Assembly: GCF_003438995.1 (NCBI RefSeq)
Contig: NZ_QSUN01000005.1
Coordinates: 1 to 64,000 of the forward strand
Reading direction: 5' to 3'
Length of the DNA stretch: 64,000 nt
Source of the DNA: Bacteroides sp. OM05-12
Lineage (GTDB): Bacteria > Bacteroidota > Bacteroidia > Bacteroidales > Bacteroidaceae
Below the pieces are notes generated by a model. The model had not been told where the DNA came from. It worked only from the letters and a program-made list of their open reading frames with translations, and ran no database searches. Shown piece after piece: positions 1-8,286 of the stretch. How positions within the stretch are numbered: the stretch's first letter is position 1; each line of letters begins with the position of its first letter. Position numbers and translations under genes: made by a program.

Positions 1-25
1 TGAACTGCACCCCAAAAGTTGGACA
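1..25. repeat. Left terminal inverted repeat of the IS
   Basis: This 25-bp sequence is the exact reverse complement of 1411-1435. It lies just downstream of the orfB stop codon (31-33). Confidence 0.93.
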
Positions 26-30
26 GTTAA

Positions 31-831
31 TTATTTGTTTCTATAATTGATTCTATATTTAACAGGACTCATTCCTTTCAACTTACTTTTGATTCTTTTA
101 TTATTGTAATATTTGATATATTTATTAAGTTCTTCAATGAATAGTTTGAGAGATTGAAACTTCTGCAAATATATCAATTCTGATTTTAAAATACCAAAGA
201 AGTTTTCAATAACCGCATTGTCCAGACAGTTCCCTTTCCTTGACATACTCTGTGTGATTCCCCTTTGCTGTAAAAGGGATCTGTATGCTTTTGACTGGTA
301 CAGGCATCCCTGATCCGAATGCAGGAGTATTTCTCCCTGTTTTGGGAGTCTGGGGAATGTCTGCCTCATCATTCTCCTGACCATCTCCATATTTGGTTGG
401 CGACTAATGGCATATCCGAGTATTTCCCTGTTGTACAGATCAAGTACGGGGGAAAGGTACACCTTCTGTCCGCAGATGTGGAACTCTGTCACGTCCGTGA
501 CCAGTTTCCTGCCGGGCATTGCGGCATGGAAACAACGCTTCAACAGATTGGGTGCGGTCTTTCCCACTTCCCCCTTGTAAGAGAGGTGGCGTTTGCATCT
601 GACCTTGCAGCGTATATCCAATTCCCTCATCAGCTTGAGTACGGTTTTAGGGGTTATCCGTATCCCGGCCATTCTCAATGACAAGGTTATTCTGCGGTGT
701 CCGTACCTGCCGCGGTGGATACGGTTAATTTCGGCTATCTGTTGCTTGATACCGGCATATTTATCCTCTTGGGAGAGTCGGGACAAGCAATAATAAAACG
801 TACTGCGTGCCATCCCTGCCACTTCCAACAA
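31..831 (-). CDS. IS3-family transposase OrfB (DDE integrase core)
   Basis: This is the catalytic half of the IS transposase. The rve-type core shows the DDE triad: D in VTDVTEF, D in LHSDQG and, 35 residues later, E in AVIENFF. The fold begins after an HTH_21-like STFYY segment. The annotated start is a TTG codon, but the frame stays open upstream into orfA (past base 900). The product is therefore most likely made as an OrfAB fusion by a -1 frameshift in the A-rich stretch around 880-899, where the minus strand reads GAGGAAAAGAAG and, further on, TCCAAAAAG. Family behaviour supports this; the exact slip site is inferred. Confidence 0.9.
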   Translation of the reverse strand: MLEVAGMARSTFYYCLSRLSQEDKYAGIKQQIAEINRIHRGRYGHRRITLSLRMAGIRITPKTVLKLMRELDIRCKVRCKRHLSYKGEVGKTAPNLLKRCFHAAMPGRKLVTDVTEFHICGQKVYLSPVLDLYNREILGYAISRQPNMEMVRRMMRQTFPRLPKQGEILLHSDQGCLYQSKAYRSLLQQRGITQSMSRKGNCLDNAVIENFFGILKSELIYLQKFQSLKLFIEELNKYIKYYNNKRIKSKLKGMSPVKYRINYRNK

Positions 832-854
832 AGCCGGAAGAGGATGGAAAGGCC

Positions 855-1394
855 TTAATTCCCGGATGACAACGGCTTTTTGGAGGATGACTTCTTTTCC
901 TCCGCCAGAAGTAAGGCCCGCAATTTTTTTAAGTAGGCGATTTCTGTCCGGGCTTTTTCAAGCTCCAGCTCAAGTTCACGCTCACGGGGAGTCCGGGCAC
1001 GACGGGATGTTTTGTTGCTTTTCATTGGTGCTTCTTTTATCCTTCCCCGCCTGCCTAAATACATGAAACCCGGCAGACCAACGCTACGGTATTGACGGAG
1101 CCAGTTATAGAGGCTGGTCAGGCTGACACCATAACGGAGGGAAGCTTCACACAAAGATAAAACATTTGATGAGATATCACGAACAATGCGCAATTTATAT
1201 TCCGGACTGAAACAACAAGGAGATTGGAACTCCAAACCGGAAACGCCATGGGCCAGATAACGACGGATTAACGTACCCACATAAGAAGAGGAAATACCCG
1301 TGAGAGAGGAGATTTCTTTCTGACTCAAACCCGAGTGGTAAAGACGAATGACCTCTTTTTTCTCGGACAAAGAATAACAATAACTTAATTTCAT
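855..1394 (-). CDS. IS3-family transposase OrfA (helix-turn-helix)
   Basis: This 179-residue DNA-binding subunit recognises the IS ends. Two helix-turn-helix segments are visible, one around LSQKEISSLTGISSSYVGTL and one around YGVSLTSLYNWLRQY. They are followed by a basic linker and a heptad-like ELELELEKARTEIAYLKKL stretch, typical of the OrfA leucine zipper. I chose the ATG at 1394 because the longer reading frame runs into the terminal inverted repeat. The gene overlaps the open upstream extension of orfB, as expected for programmed frameshifting. Confidence 0.88.
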   Translation of the reverse strand: MKLSYCYSLSEKKEVIRLYHSGLSQKEISSLTGISSSYVGTLIRRYLAHGVSGLEFQSPCCFSPEYKLRIVRDISSNVLSLCEASLRYGVSLTSLYNWLRQYRSVGLPGFMYLGRRGRIKEAPMKSNKTSRRARTPRERELELELEKARTEIAYLKKLRALLLAEEKKSSSKKPLSSGN

Positions 1395-1410
1395 GTGTAA
1401 GACTCTTTTT

Positions 1411-1435
1411 TGTCCAACTTTTGGGGTGCAGTTCA
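1411..1435. repeat. Right terminal inverted repeat of the IS
   Basis: This is a perfect 25-bp complement of bases 1-25. Related but decayed sequences occur at 50082-50100 and 50257-50279 within another intergenic repeat block. Confidence 0.93.
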
Positions 1436-1445
1436 AAAAAAAATA

Positions 1446-1503
1446 CCTTCACTTCAACTACTTATACAGCAATCTTTTAATCCGAATAGTGAAGAGGTGA
1501 AGG
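1446..1503 (+). repeat. 59-bp dispersed intergenic repeat, copy 1
   Basis: The element begins CCTTCACT and ends GTGAAGAGGTGAAGG. It is the same family as 23054-23112, 23594-23651, 49977-50035 and 50291-50349. The termini are imperfect inverted repeats of each other (CCTTCAC/GTGAAGG). Elsewhere the element occurs as inverted pairs flanking a composite block. Here only the right-hand copy is visible and the IS sits where the inner part would be. Confidence 0.75.
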
Positions 1504-1778
1504 CAGTTTCAAGTAATTTAAAATATGTACAAATACGTGGATTTCAAGCCCCTACACAACAGCGTCTTCAATATCCTGAAGTTCCACCTATTTGGGGGCA
1601 ATTGCATAAATGGTTAACCCCGCGGGACTATGAATTTGGAGTTTCTTTTCTTGCAGGTTCAAGATTCTCTTGGTAACTTGTCACTGTGTTTCTTCTAAAT
1701 CCTGCAATATATTAACCATATTAATGGAAAACCGATTGGTAGAGTTAAATATGCGCTAATTTAATTCCGCCAACGGGT
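1504..1778. other. Intergenic stretch with a weak coding-like tail
   Basis: No convincing gene is present. A short plus-strand frame closing at 1674-1676 ends in aromatic, beta-strand-like residues (PRDYEFGVSFLAGSRFSW). This could be the 3' remnant of an outer-membrane protein gene, but it has no start and no recognisable domain. I regard it as non-coding or a relic. Confidence 0.3.
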
Positions 1779-2954
1779 TTAACTATTTTCTTTTTCTAAT
1801 GTAATAACAGTAATTTCGGGCCAAGCTCCAAATCGAAATGGCATACCGATAAATCCTAATCCTACATTTACATACAGGTTTTGCTTTCCCTTTGTATACA
1901 TTCCTTTCCATTCTTTATATACCCATGAAGAAGGAGAATGTTGCCCTATTGCAAACTGCATAGCATGTGTATGTCCTGCCAACATTAATTCTATATCTGT
2001 CTTGGAAAGAACTTCAGCTTCCCAATGAGTAGGATTGTGGCTTAATAAAATTTTAAAACCGTCATCAACTCCCTGCATTGCTTTCTGCAAATCGCCTTTT
2101 CCGTTGAATGGAGGTATTCCCCAGTTTTCTACACCTATGAGTGCAATACTGTCATTTCCTTGATGCAAGTAAATATGTTCATTATTGAGTAGTTGCCATC
2201 TCATATTGGTTTCTCGCTGTTCAAGCTCTGCCAGATTATCAGCTTTCTCTCTTTGGCTATTCCAATGATAATATGGACCATAGTCGTGGTTGCCTAATAT
2301 AGAAAAAATACCGTCTTTGGCTTTCATTTTAGAAAGAATATCTTCAAAGCCATTTAATTCTGTGGCACGATGATTAACTAAATCGCCGGTAAATACAATT
2401 AAATCCGGTTTTTGTGCATTGATTAATTGAACGGCTCTTTCCAACTCTTTTTCATTATTAGTCCAGCTTCCGATATGAATATCTGATAATTGAATAATTT
2501 TGTATCCATTGAATGATTGAGGAATATTAGGCGAACGAAATGTAATGTCTTTTACGTCGAACTTTGTTTTTCCTATAATTGAACCATATAAAATACCTAT
2601 TAAGCATGTTGAAGCAATTATTACTCCTAACCATGAAAAAGGCATGAAACTCCATTTGGCAATATATTTTAAAGGTAAGTCAAAGATTGAACAAACAAAG
2701 AACATTAGTTTAGGCAAGGCAAATACCATGAAAGTAATAATAAACCATCCTAAACAATAGTTCTTATCAATCGTAAACCTCTGGTCTGCAAAACATACAA
2801 TCCAGATCAGGCCGATTAACAAAAATAGTGATGGTATGAAGTAAAGCACCTTCAATAGTGTGCTATCTGTTGAGCGTATAATAAACATCCGGTAAATGTA
2901 AATATCCGGGATGATAAGGATTAATGTCAGAATAAAGAATAATTTATTTATCAT
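1779..2954 (-). CDS. Membrane-anchored calcineurin-like metallophosphoesterase
   Basis: The 391-residue protein has about four N-terminal transmembrane helices (residues 1-130) and a cytosolic or periplasmic phosphoesterase domain. All metal-binding blocks are visible: LSDIHIGSW (DxH), TGDLVNH (GDxxD/N), GNHDYG (GNHD/E), a histidine in LLSHNP, and LAGHTHAMQF (GHxH). The layout resembles YaeI/YkuE-type enzymes, some of which act on lipid-linked phosphates such as UDP-diacylglucosamine; the substrate here is unknown. A hairpin (2969-3001) separates it from the upstream sigma-factor operon, so it may have its own promoter or be read through. Confidence 0.85.
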   Translation of the reverse strand: MINKLFFILTLILIIPDIYIYRMFIIRSTDSTLLKVLYFIPSLFLLIGLIWIVCFADQRFTIDKNYCLGWFIITFMVFALPKLMFFVCSIFDLPLKYIAKWSFMPFSWLGVIIASTCLIGILYGSIIGKTKFDVKDITFRSPNIPQSFNGYKIIQLSDIHIGSWTNNEKELERAVQLINAQKPDLIVFTGDLVNHRATELNGFEDILSKMKAKDGIFSILGNHDYGPYYHWNSQREKADNLAELEQRETNMRWQLLNNEHIYLHQGNDSIALIGVENWGIPPFNGKGDLQKAMQGVDDGFKILLSHNPTHWEAEVLSKTDIELMLAGHTHAMQFAIGQHSPSSWVYKEWKGMYTKGKQNLYVNVGLGFIGMPFRFGAWPEITVITLEKENS

Positions 2955-2968
2955 ATTGTTTTTAATGT

Positions 2969-3001
2969 GAAAGTTCTCCGACTCACGCCGGAGAAACTTT
3001 C
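2969..3001 (-). terminator. Hairpin after the sigma-factor partner gene
   Basis: GAAAGTTCTCCG (2969-2980) pairs with CGGAGAAACTTTC (2989-3001), a 12-bp stem with one bulged base and an 8-base loop. It lies 3' of the gene ending at 3034 on the minus strand. The T-tract is weak, so it may be a partial terminator or attenuator. Confidence 0.5.
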
Positions 3002-3033
3002 TTGTTAGAGAGTATTATTAAAACGGCTTAGGT

Positions 3034-3627
3034 CTACTTAATGTCCTGTAAGTCTGCAAGATTTTTCTTGATATTTATGATCTTGTTATGAAAAGCCTTT
3101 TTTATAATCCAGAAAGCAATACATCCTCCCAATAGCCACAGAACGATAAACATAACTTGTTGTTGCCAGGTTTTATGAATAAGATCAGATGTATAAGCTT
3201 GAATAATAATGCAGGATAAGAAGAAAATGGCACTGACATAATATTCGCATATCAGATACTGATGACAGCGGGTAATCCTTTTTACTACGGTTTTTACAGG
3301 CATCTTTTCGATATTTGTATTACGTAAATAATAATATGTATAAGAATCCCATAGACATCCTAAAAAGAGAAAAGTAATAAAGTAAACAATAACAAAGCTC
3401 ACATTATGATTTTGTTGAATGAAAAAGCTTGTAATAAGTATTACCATTAATAAAAGTCCGATGATAAGAGTTCTCCGGCCATTACGCAATAATTTGGCTT
3501 TGGAGTAATCCGCTAGTTCCTTATGTTCTCGGATTAGTTTATCTACCGATTCTTCATTTATCGGATTGTTTTTCTCCAATCGTTCATTTAGAACATTCCA
3601 TGATTTTTTTAATTCATCCAATTCCAT
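3034..3627 (-). CDS. Membrane protein paired with an ECF sigma factor (putative anti-sigma)
   Basis: The 197-residue protein has a soluble N-terminus of about 50 residues (MELDELKKSWNVLNERLEK..., helical and charged) and four predicted transmembrane helices. It has no FecR or zinc-binding anti-sigma motif that I recognise. The gene follows the sigma-factor gene by 10 bases, so the two are almost certainly co-transcribed. By position, a role in holding the sigma factor at the membrane is likely. This is inference from context, not from a recognised domain. Confidence 0.6.
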   Translation of the reverse strand: MELDELKKSWNVLNERLEKNNPINEESVDKLIREHKELADYSKAKLLRNGRRTLIIGLLLMVILITSFFIQQNHNVSFVIVYFITFLFLGCLWDSYTYYYLRNTNIEKMPVKTVVKRITRCHQYLICEYYVSAIFFLSCIIIQAYTSDLIHKTWQQQVMFIVLWLLGGCIAFWIIKKAFHNKIINIKKNLADLQDIK

Positions 3628-3637
3628 ATCTTCATGT

Positions 3638-4126
3638 TTATTCGTTCTTCATTTTTCTAAGTTTATCCTTTATCCGATTTAGTTTTGTAGCAACATTTGT
3701 TGTTGTCAATCCTGTTATCTCAGCTATTTCTTCATAGCTTTTCTCTTCCAGATAAAGTAAGATGATGGATTTGTCTAATTGTCCGAGCTTGTTTATCAAT
3801 CGATATAACTCTCTTAACATTTCTTTGAAATCGTCTTTTTCATTTGACATCCATTCAGCTTCATGAGTAAGAGTTACAATTTCCGGTATGTTTTTTTCCT
3901 TACGGATAAAGCTGATACAAGTATTTAAAGCAATGCGGTATATCCAAGTCGAAATTTTACATTCTTTCCGGAATTTGGGAAAAGCCTTCCATAGATTTAA
4001 TACAACATCTTGATAAAGATCACTTAGTGGAGCTGATGGAGTGGTGTAGAGATAGCAGACTTTATATATTACCCGTTCGTATGAACGGATAACTGTAATG
4101 AATTCCTGCTCTACCGTTTGTTCCAT
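3638..4126 (-). CDS. ECF-type RNA polymerase sigma factor
   Basis: This 162-residue sigma-70 family protein has only regions 2 and 4. Region 2 is seen at residues 15-80 (LYQDVVLNLWKAFPKF, CKISTWIYRIALNTCISFIR) and region 4 at 105-160 (YEEIAEITGLTTTNVATKLNRIKDKL). It directs RNA polymerase to a small regulon. There is no FecR or SusC/TonB-receptor gene next to it, so it is not of the common polysaccharide-locus type. It heads a two-gene operon with the membrane protein at 3034-3627. Confidence 0.9.
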   Translation of the reverse strand: MEQTVEQEFITVIRSYERVIYKVCYLYTTPSAPLSDLYQDVVLNLWKAFPKFRKECKISTWIYRIALNTCISFIRKEKNIPEIVTLTHEAEWMSNEKDDFKEMLRELYRLINKLGQLDKSIILLYLEEKSYEEIAEITGLTTTNVATKLNRIKDKLRKMKNE

Positions 4127-4223
4127 TGTCCGTTTCTTCTCTTTTTGTTTATTTGTCGCCGTTAGGCCTTATTTATCACAAAATGATTGATATTTATTGG
4201 AGGATATTGGCATATTTGTCCGA

Positions 4224-5108
4224 TTATAAGTTTGCAGCAAGGAATTGACGCATTCTTGAAATTGGCATATTTCTTCGTGAAGCATAATCCTGCAACTGAT
4301 CTTCTCCTATTTTTCCTACAGAAAAATAAAATGAGTCCGGATGTGAAATCATAAACCCACTTACCGAAGCATGTGGGTTCATAGCTCCGTTTTCTGTCAA
4401 AGTAATGCCTATTTGTTTCATATCCAGAAGCTCATCCAGCAGAAAGTTGATCGATTGATCCGGTATGGATGGGTAGCCTACGGCAGGACGTATTCCTTGA
4501 TATTTTTCGATAAGCATATCTTTCATGTTCAGATTTTCATCTTGAGCATATCCCCATACCTCTTTTCGCACATATTCATGCATTTTTTCAGCTGCAGCTT
4601 CGGCTAAACGGCTGGAAAGCGTTTGGACTAATAAATGTTTATAAGAATCATTTTTATAAAAATCGTCAGTTTCGGCATTAAAGCTTGTGGCGAATACACC
4701 TATCGTATCTTTAATACCGGAAGAGAGCGGACGGATAAAATCACTCAGACAAAGATAAGTCTCATTATTGTTATGAGGAGTTTGTTGCCGAAGAAAAGGA
4801 ATTGTTTTATTATTTATGATAATATCGTTTCCATTAGAGTTGGCATCTAATAGTTGGAAAACAGTTTTTACTTCAAAGTCCTCATCCAGTTCATTTAGCA
4901 TTCGATTAGCTTCTTTGAACAGTTGCATGACTTCTGCTGCTTTAGTACGTTCTTCTTCCGGGAAGTCGGCTAGCCATCCGGCCCTACAAGCATCGCATCC
5001 GTGTATATCTACGATAGTAGCGAAACGGGGCTGGAATCCCCATGCATGGAAAAAATATATCCAGTTAATGTATTCTGTTAGTTGATGTATTTTGTAGGTT
5101 ATTACCAT
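4224..5108 (-). CDS. Stand-alone MetH-type B12-dependent methionine synthase activation domain
   Basis: The 294-residue C-terminal half closely follows the S-adenosylmethionine-binding reactivation domain of cobalamin-dependent methionine synthase: RPAVGYPSIPDQS near residue 208, then GAMNPHASVSGFMISHPDS and SRRNMPISRMRQFLAANL. In E. coli this domain is the C-terminus of the single MetH polypeptide, where it reductively remethylates cob(II)alamin. Here it is a separate protein with its own N-terminal helical part containing CDACRAGW. It presumably acts in trans on a MetH encoded elsewhere. The gene is 6 bases from dihydroorotase and probably in the same operon. Confidence 0.85.
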   Translation of the reverse strand: MVITYKIHQLTEYINWIYFFHAWGFQPRFATIVDIHGCDACRAGWLADFPEEERTKAAEVMQLFKEANRMLNELDEDFEVKTVFQLLDANSNGNDIIINNKTIPFLRQQTPHNNNETYLCLSDFIRPLSSGIKDTIGVFATSFNAETDDFYKNDSYKHLLVQTLSSRLAEAAAEKMHEYVRKEVWGYAQDENLNMKDMLIEKYQGIRPAVGYPSIPDQSINFLLDELLDMKQIGITLTENGAMNPHASVSGFMISHPDSFYFSVGKIGEDQLQDYASRRNMPISRMRQFLAANL

Positions 5109-5114
5109 AAAATA

Positions 5115-6458
5115 TTATTGTAGTCTGAATTTTAGCTCTTCTCCTCTGTAAGTCTCGTCTACCAAGCCGCTATCATAAACCAATTTACCGTTAACAAATG
5201 TCTTTTCTACTTTGGAAGTGAAGCGATGTCCTTCCAAAGGACTCCATGCGCATTTACTTAGTATATTTTGTGAGGTCACTTCCCATTCTGCATTTGGATT
5301 GACGAGGACTAAGTCTGCCTGATAACCTTCCCGTATATATCCGCGATGATGTATCTCATATAGTTCTGCGGGAGCATGACACATCTTTTGCACTAATTGC
5401 TCTATGCTTAATATCCCTTCTTTTACCAACTCCATCATAGTGACAAGTGAAAACTGAATCATGGGCATACCTGATGCGGCTTTTAATGTTCCTCCTATTT
5501 TTTCAGTGAGTAAATGAGGGGCATGGTCGGTTCCTATGACGTCAATTAAATTGGAATTTAGTGCTTTTCTGAGTGCATCCCTGTTTGTAACCTCTTTGAT
5601 GGCAGGATTACATTTGATGCGTGTACCAAGCGTTGCATAATCGTCTTTCGAGAAGAATAAATGTGCGATACAGGCTTCGGAAGTAATTTTTTTATCTTTA
5701 ATCGGTTTATCCTCAAATAGTTGTAGCTCTTTTCCTGTCGTTACATGTAAAATATGCAATCGTGCATCGGTCTTTCGTGCGAGCGAAACGGCTAATGACG
5801 AAGAAGAATAGCAGGCTTCTGCATTTCTGATAACAGGGTGTAAGCTGACATCCGGATCTTCTCCATATTGTGCTTTAATAGCTTCAGTGTTTTGACGGAT
5901 AATATTCTGATCTTCACAATGAGCAGCTACTAATATATTTGCTTTATTAAAGATCCTTTCCAGTGCTGCCATACGGTCTACCAACATATTTCCGGTGCTT
6001 GACCCCATAAAGAGTTTAATACCGCAAACACGTGTTTTATCCAATGATTTGAGTAGTTCTGTATTATTGTTCGTAGCACCAAAATAGAAAGAATAGTTAA
6101 TGATACTGTTTTTTGCACCTAATTCAAACTTTTGCTCTAAAGTTTCAAGGGTGGTGGTTTGAGGTTGTACATTAGGCATATCCATGAATGAGGTAACTCC
6201 CCCGGCTACAGCAGCACGGCTTTCGCTAAATATATCGGCTTTGTGAGTTAGTCCCGGTTCGCGGAAGTGCACATGATCATCTATAATACCCGGTAAAAGG
6301 TACTGTTGTCCGGCATCAATCACTTCGTCACAAGTGGCAAGTGGTTCTTTGCCGTCACGCAAGATTTCACTGATGATTTCATTTTCAATGATTACAGAAC
6401 CATTAAAAACTTCATTCTCATTGACGATACGTGCGTTCTTTATTAATATTCGTTTCAT
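5115..6458 (-). CDS. pyrC: Dihydroorotase
   Basis: This amidohydrolase performs the third step of de novo pyrimidine synthesis, interconverting carbamoyl-aspartate and dihydroorotate. Visible metal and catalytic residues are H62 and H64 in DDHVHFREPG, K148 (candidate carbamylated lysine) in GIKLFMGS, H180 in AAHCED, H235/H238 in LHILHVT and D311 in GTDHAPH. The length of 447 residues fits class I dihydroorotases. It overlaps the preceding glycosyltransferase gene by 4 bases (6455-6458), which indicates translational coupling. An allantoinase or hydantoinase is less likely given the DHVHFREPG block. Confidence 0.9.
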   Translation of the reverse strand: MKRILIKNARIVNENEVFNGSVIIENEIISEILRDGKEPLATCDEVIDAGQQYLLPGIIDDHVHFREPGLTHKADIFSESRAAVAGGVTSFMDMPNVQPQTTTLETLEQKFELGAKNSIINYSFYFGATNNNTELLKSLDKTRVCGIKLFMGSSTGNMLVDRMAALERIFNKANILVAAHCEDQNIIRQNTEAIKAQYGEDPDVSLHPVIRNAEACYSSSSLAVSLARKTDARLHILHVTTGKELQLFEDKPIKDKKITSEACIAHLFFSKDDYATLGTRIKCNPAIKEVTNRDALRKALNSNLIDVIGTDHAPHLLTEKIGGTLKAASGMPMIQFSLVTMMELVKEGILSIEQLVQKMCHAPAELYEIHHRGYIREGYQADLVLVNPNAEWEVTSQNILSKCAWSPLEGHRFTSKVEKTFVNGKLVYDSGLVDETYRGEELKFRLQ

Positions 6459-7198
6459 GCTTTCTTAGGATATTTGCGGAACCAGCTGTTTACTTTTAGT
6501 TTGATAACACCGAACACAGCTTCGCCAAAAATACTACTGTTCATTTTTGATGTTCCGAGTTCACGGTTAATGAAAATAACGGGAACTTCTATAATTTTGA
6601 AACCACATTTATAGGCGGTGAATTTCATTTCTATTTGAAAGGCATAACCTTTAAAACGTATTTTGTCAAGACCTATTGTCTCTAAAACTTGCCGGCGGTA
6701 ACATTTAAATCCCGCAGTGGTGTCATGTACGGGTAATCCTGTAATAATACGTACATATTTAGATGCAAAGTAAGACATCAATACGCGTCCCATTGGCCAA
6801 TTTACGACGTTAACCCCGCTGATATAACGAGAACCGATGGCAACATCGCCTCCTTCTTGGGTGCAGGCATTGTATAACTTGGGTAAATCGTTCGGATTGT
6901 GAGAGAAATCGGCATCCATTTCAAATATATAATCATATTTGTGCTCAATAGCCCATTTAAACCCTGTGATATAGGCCGTTCCAAGTCCCAGTTTACCTTT
7001 TCGTTCGATCATAAACAGGCGGTCCGGGAACTCCTTTTGCAATTCTTTTACAATAACTGCAGTTCCATCGGGTGAATTATCTTCAATGATAAGTATATGA
7101 AAAACTTTTTCTAATCCGAATACTGCTCGGATTATATTTTCTATATTTTCCTTTTCGTTGTATGTAGGAATGATAACGATACTGTCGGACGCTTGCAT
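6455..7198 (-). CDS. GT2 polyprenol-phosphate mannosyltransferase-like enzyme
   Basis: This 247-residue family-2 glycosyltransferase resembles dolichol/polyprenol-phosphate mannose synthase. Motifs include PTYNEKENI near the N-terminus, IIEDNSPDGT, the metal-binding MDADFSHNP, GSRYISG, TAGFKCYRR and the C-terminal EVPVIFINRELGTSKM. No C-terminal membrane domain follows, so it is the soluble single-domain form. It would transfer a sugar from a nucleotide donor to undecaprenyl phosphate on the cytoplasmic face; mannose as substrate is inferred from family similarity. Confidence 0.85.
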   Translation of the reverse strand: MQASDSIVIIPTYNEKENIENIIRAVFGLEKVFHILIIEDNSPDGTAVIVKELQKEFPDRLFMIERKGKLGLGTAYITGFKWAIEHKYDYIFEMDADFSHNPNDLPKLYNACTQEGGDVAIGSRYISGVNVVNWPMGRVLMSYFASKYVRIITGLPVHDTTAGFKCYRRQVLETIGLDKIRFKGYAFQIEMKFTAYKCGFKIIEVPVIFINRELGTSKMNSSIFGEAVFGVIKLKVNSWFRKYPKKA

Positions 7199-7226
7199 AT
7201 GTTTGGTTATTCATATATGATGTATG

Positions 7227-7234
7227 CAAATGTA
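7227..7234 (-). promoter_or_regulatory. Candidate -7 box for the GT2/pyrC operon
   Basis: On the minus strand TACATTTG matches the Bacteroidota -7 consensus TAnnTTTG and lies about 30 bases before the start at 7198. No good -33 TTTG is visible at the right distance, so support is partial. Confidence 0.4.
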
Positions 7235-7304
7235 CTACTATTTATGGAATCGTCTGTTTCTTTTTGCGTTATTTTTAATTATACAGAGTTATATAAACCT
7301 CTAA

Positions 7305-8240
7305 ATGTTATTAAATATGACAACAGTAAAGAAAAAAAATGTTCGACGTTCCTTTATTTTATTTCTAGATGAACAAATCTCCCGGTTAAAGGAAGAGAAC
7401 CGTTTGGGAACAGTTAAGACTTATTCATGTGCTCGGAAGAGTTTCGTGAATTTTGCGGGGAAAGACATCAAGTTATCCGCTATTAATCGTGATTTAGCGA
7501 TGGATTATGAGTCTTGGTTAAAGAAGAGAGGAGTTTCGCGTAATACGATTTCTTTTTATATGCGTATACTCCGGTCTGTGTATAATAAAGCTGTCGACTC
7601 CGGTTTGGTCAAGCAATGTTATCCTTTTGTCAAAGTTTATACAGGGGTAGACCGTACCTCAAAACGTGCTGTAGGAGAAGATATTATCATGAGATTGAAA
7701 AGTATGGACCTTGAACCTAACACTCCTTTATCTTACGCGAGAGATTTGTTTGTATTCAGTTTTTATATGAGAGGGATGGCTTTTGTGGATATAGCGTACC
7801 TGAAAAAAAGTGATAAAAGAGATAATAACATACAGTATGTACGACGTAAAACAGGACAGATGATGACATTACGGTTAGAACCCTGTATGTTGGAAATAAT
7901 AGATAAATATGCTCCTCTTACCAAAGACTCGGAGTATATATTCCCGATTATTACTTCGGCAAATGACAGTATCGCCTATAATCAGTATAAGAATGTATTG
8001 AGTTATTATAATAAGTTATTAAAGCAGCTCTCTGACCTTTTAGATTTACCTTGCCCGCTTACGTCTTATGTTTCCCGCCACACTTGGGCTACAACTGCAC
8101 GAAATAGAAATATTCCGATCTCCATAATCAGTGCCGGTATGGGGCATACTTCGGAATTGACAACACGCATTTATCTTGATTCGTTGGATGCTTCGGCTAT
8201 TGATGAAGCAAACCATGCAATACTTCAAAGATTTATATGA
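7305..8240 (+). CDS. Tyrosine site-specific recombinase
   Basis: This 311-residue phage-integrase family protein has an N-terminal SAM-like core-binding domain (about 15-105) and a C-terminal catalytic domain. Catalytic residues visible are R156 (SFYMRGMAF), K182 (RRKTGQ), R258 (SYVSRHTWAT), H281 (GMGHTS) and nucleophile Y290 (RIYLDS). The histidine of the usual HxxR box is Y255. It resembles Bacteroides Tsr-type recombinases that invert DNA, but no long inverted-repeat pair is evident next to it. ATGs at 7305 and 7317 are both possible starts. It is 46 bases upstream of mfd and may be co-transcribed with it. Confidence 0.88.
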   Translation: MLLNMTTVKKKNVRRSFILFLDEQISRLKEENRLGTVKTYSCARKSFVNFAGKDIKLSAINRDLAMDYESWLKKRGVSRNTISFYMRILRSVYNKAVDSGLVKQCYPFVKVYTGVDRTSKRAVGEDIIMRLKSMDLEPNTPLSYARDLFVFSFYMRGMAFVDIAYLKKSDKRDNNIQYVRRKTGQMMTLRLEPCMLEIIDKYAPLTKDSEYIFPIITSANDSIAYNQYKNVLSYYNKLLKQLSDLLDLPCPLTSYVSRHTWATTARNRNIPISIISAGMGHTSELTTRIYLDSLDASAIDEANHAILQRFI

Positions 8241-8286
8241 ATAATCTCTCAAAGTTTAGTAATTTTGTACCGCTATATATAAAGGT

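Larger units (their letters stand above)
1..1435 (-). mobile_element. Complete IS3-family (IS150-like) insertion sequence
   Basis: The element is bounded by perfect 25-bp inverted repeats (1-25 and 1411-1435) and carries the two overlapping reading frames typical of the IS3 family, an HTH OrfA and a DDE OrfB, both on the minus strand. Its length of about 1.4 kb is normal for the IS150 group. Both frames are open, so it looks intact and potentially active. The left end coincides with base 1 of the window, so the target duplication cannot be checked. Ten bases beyond the right end begins a dispersed intergenic repeat (1446). Confidence 0.93.
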
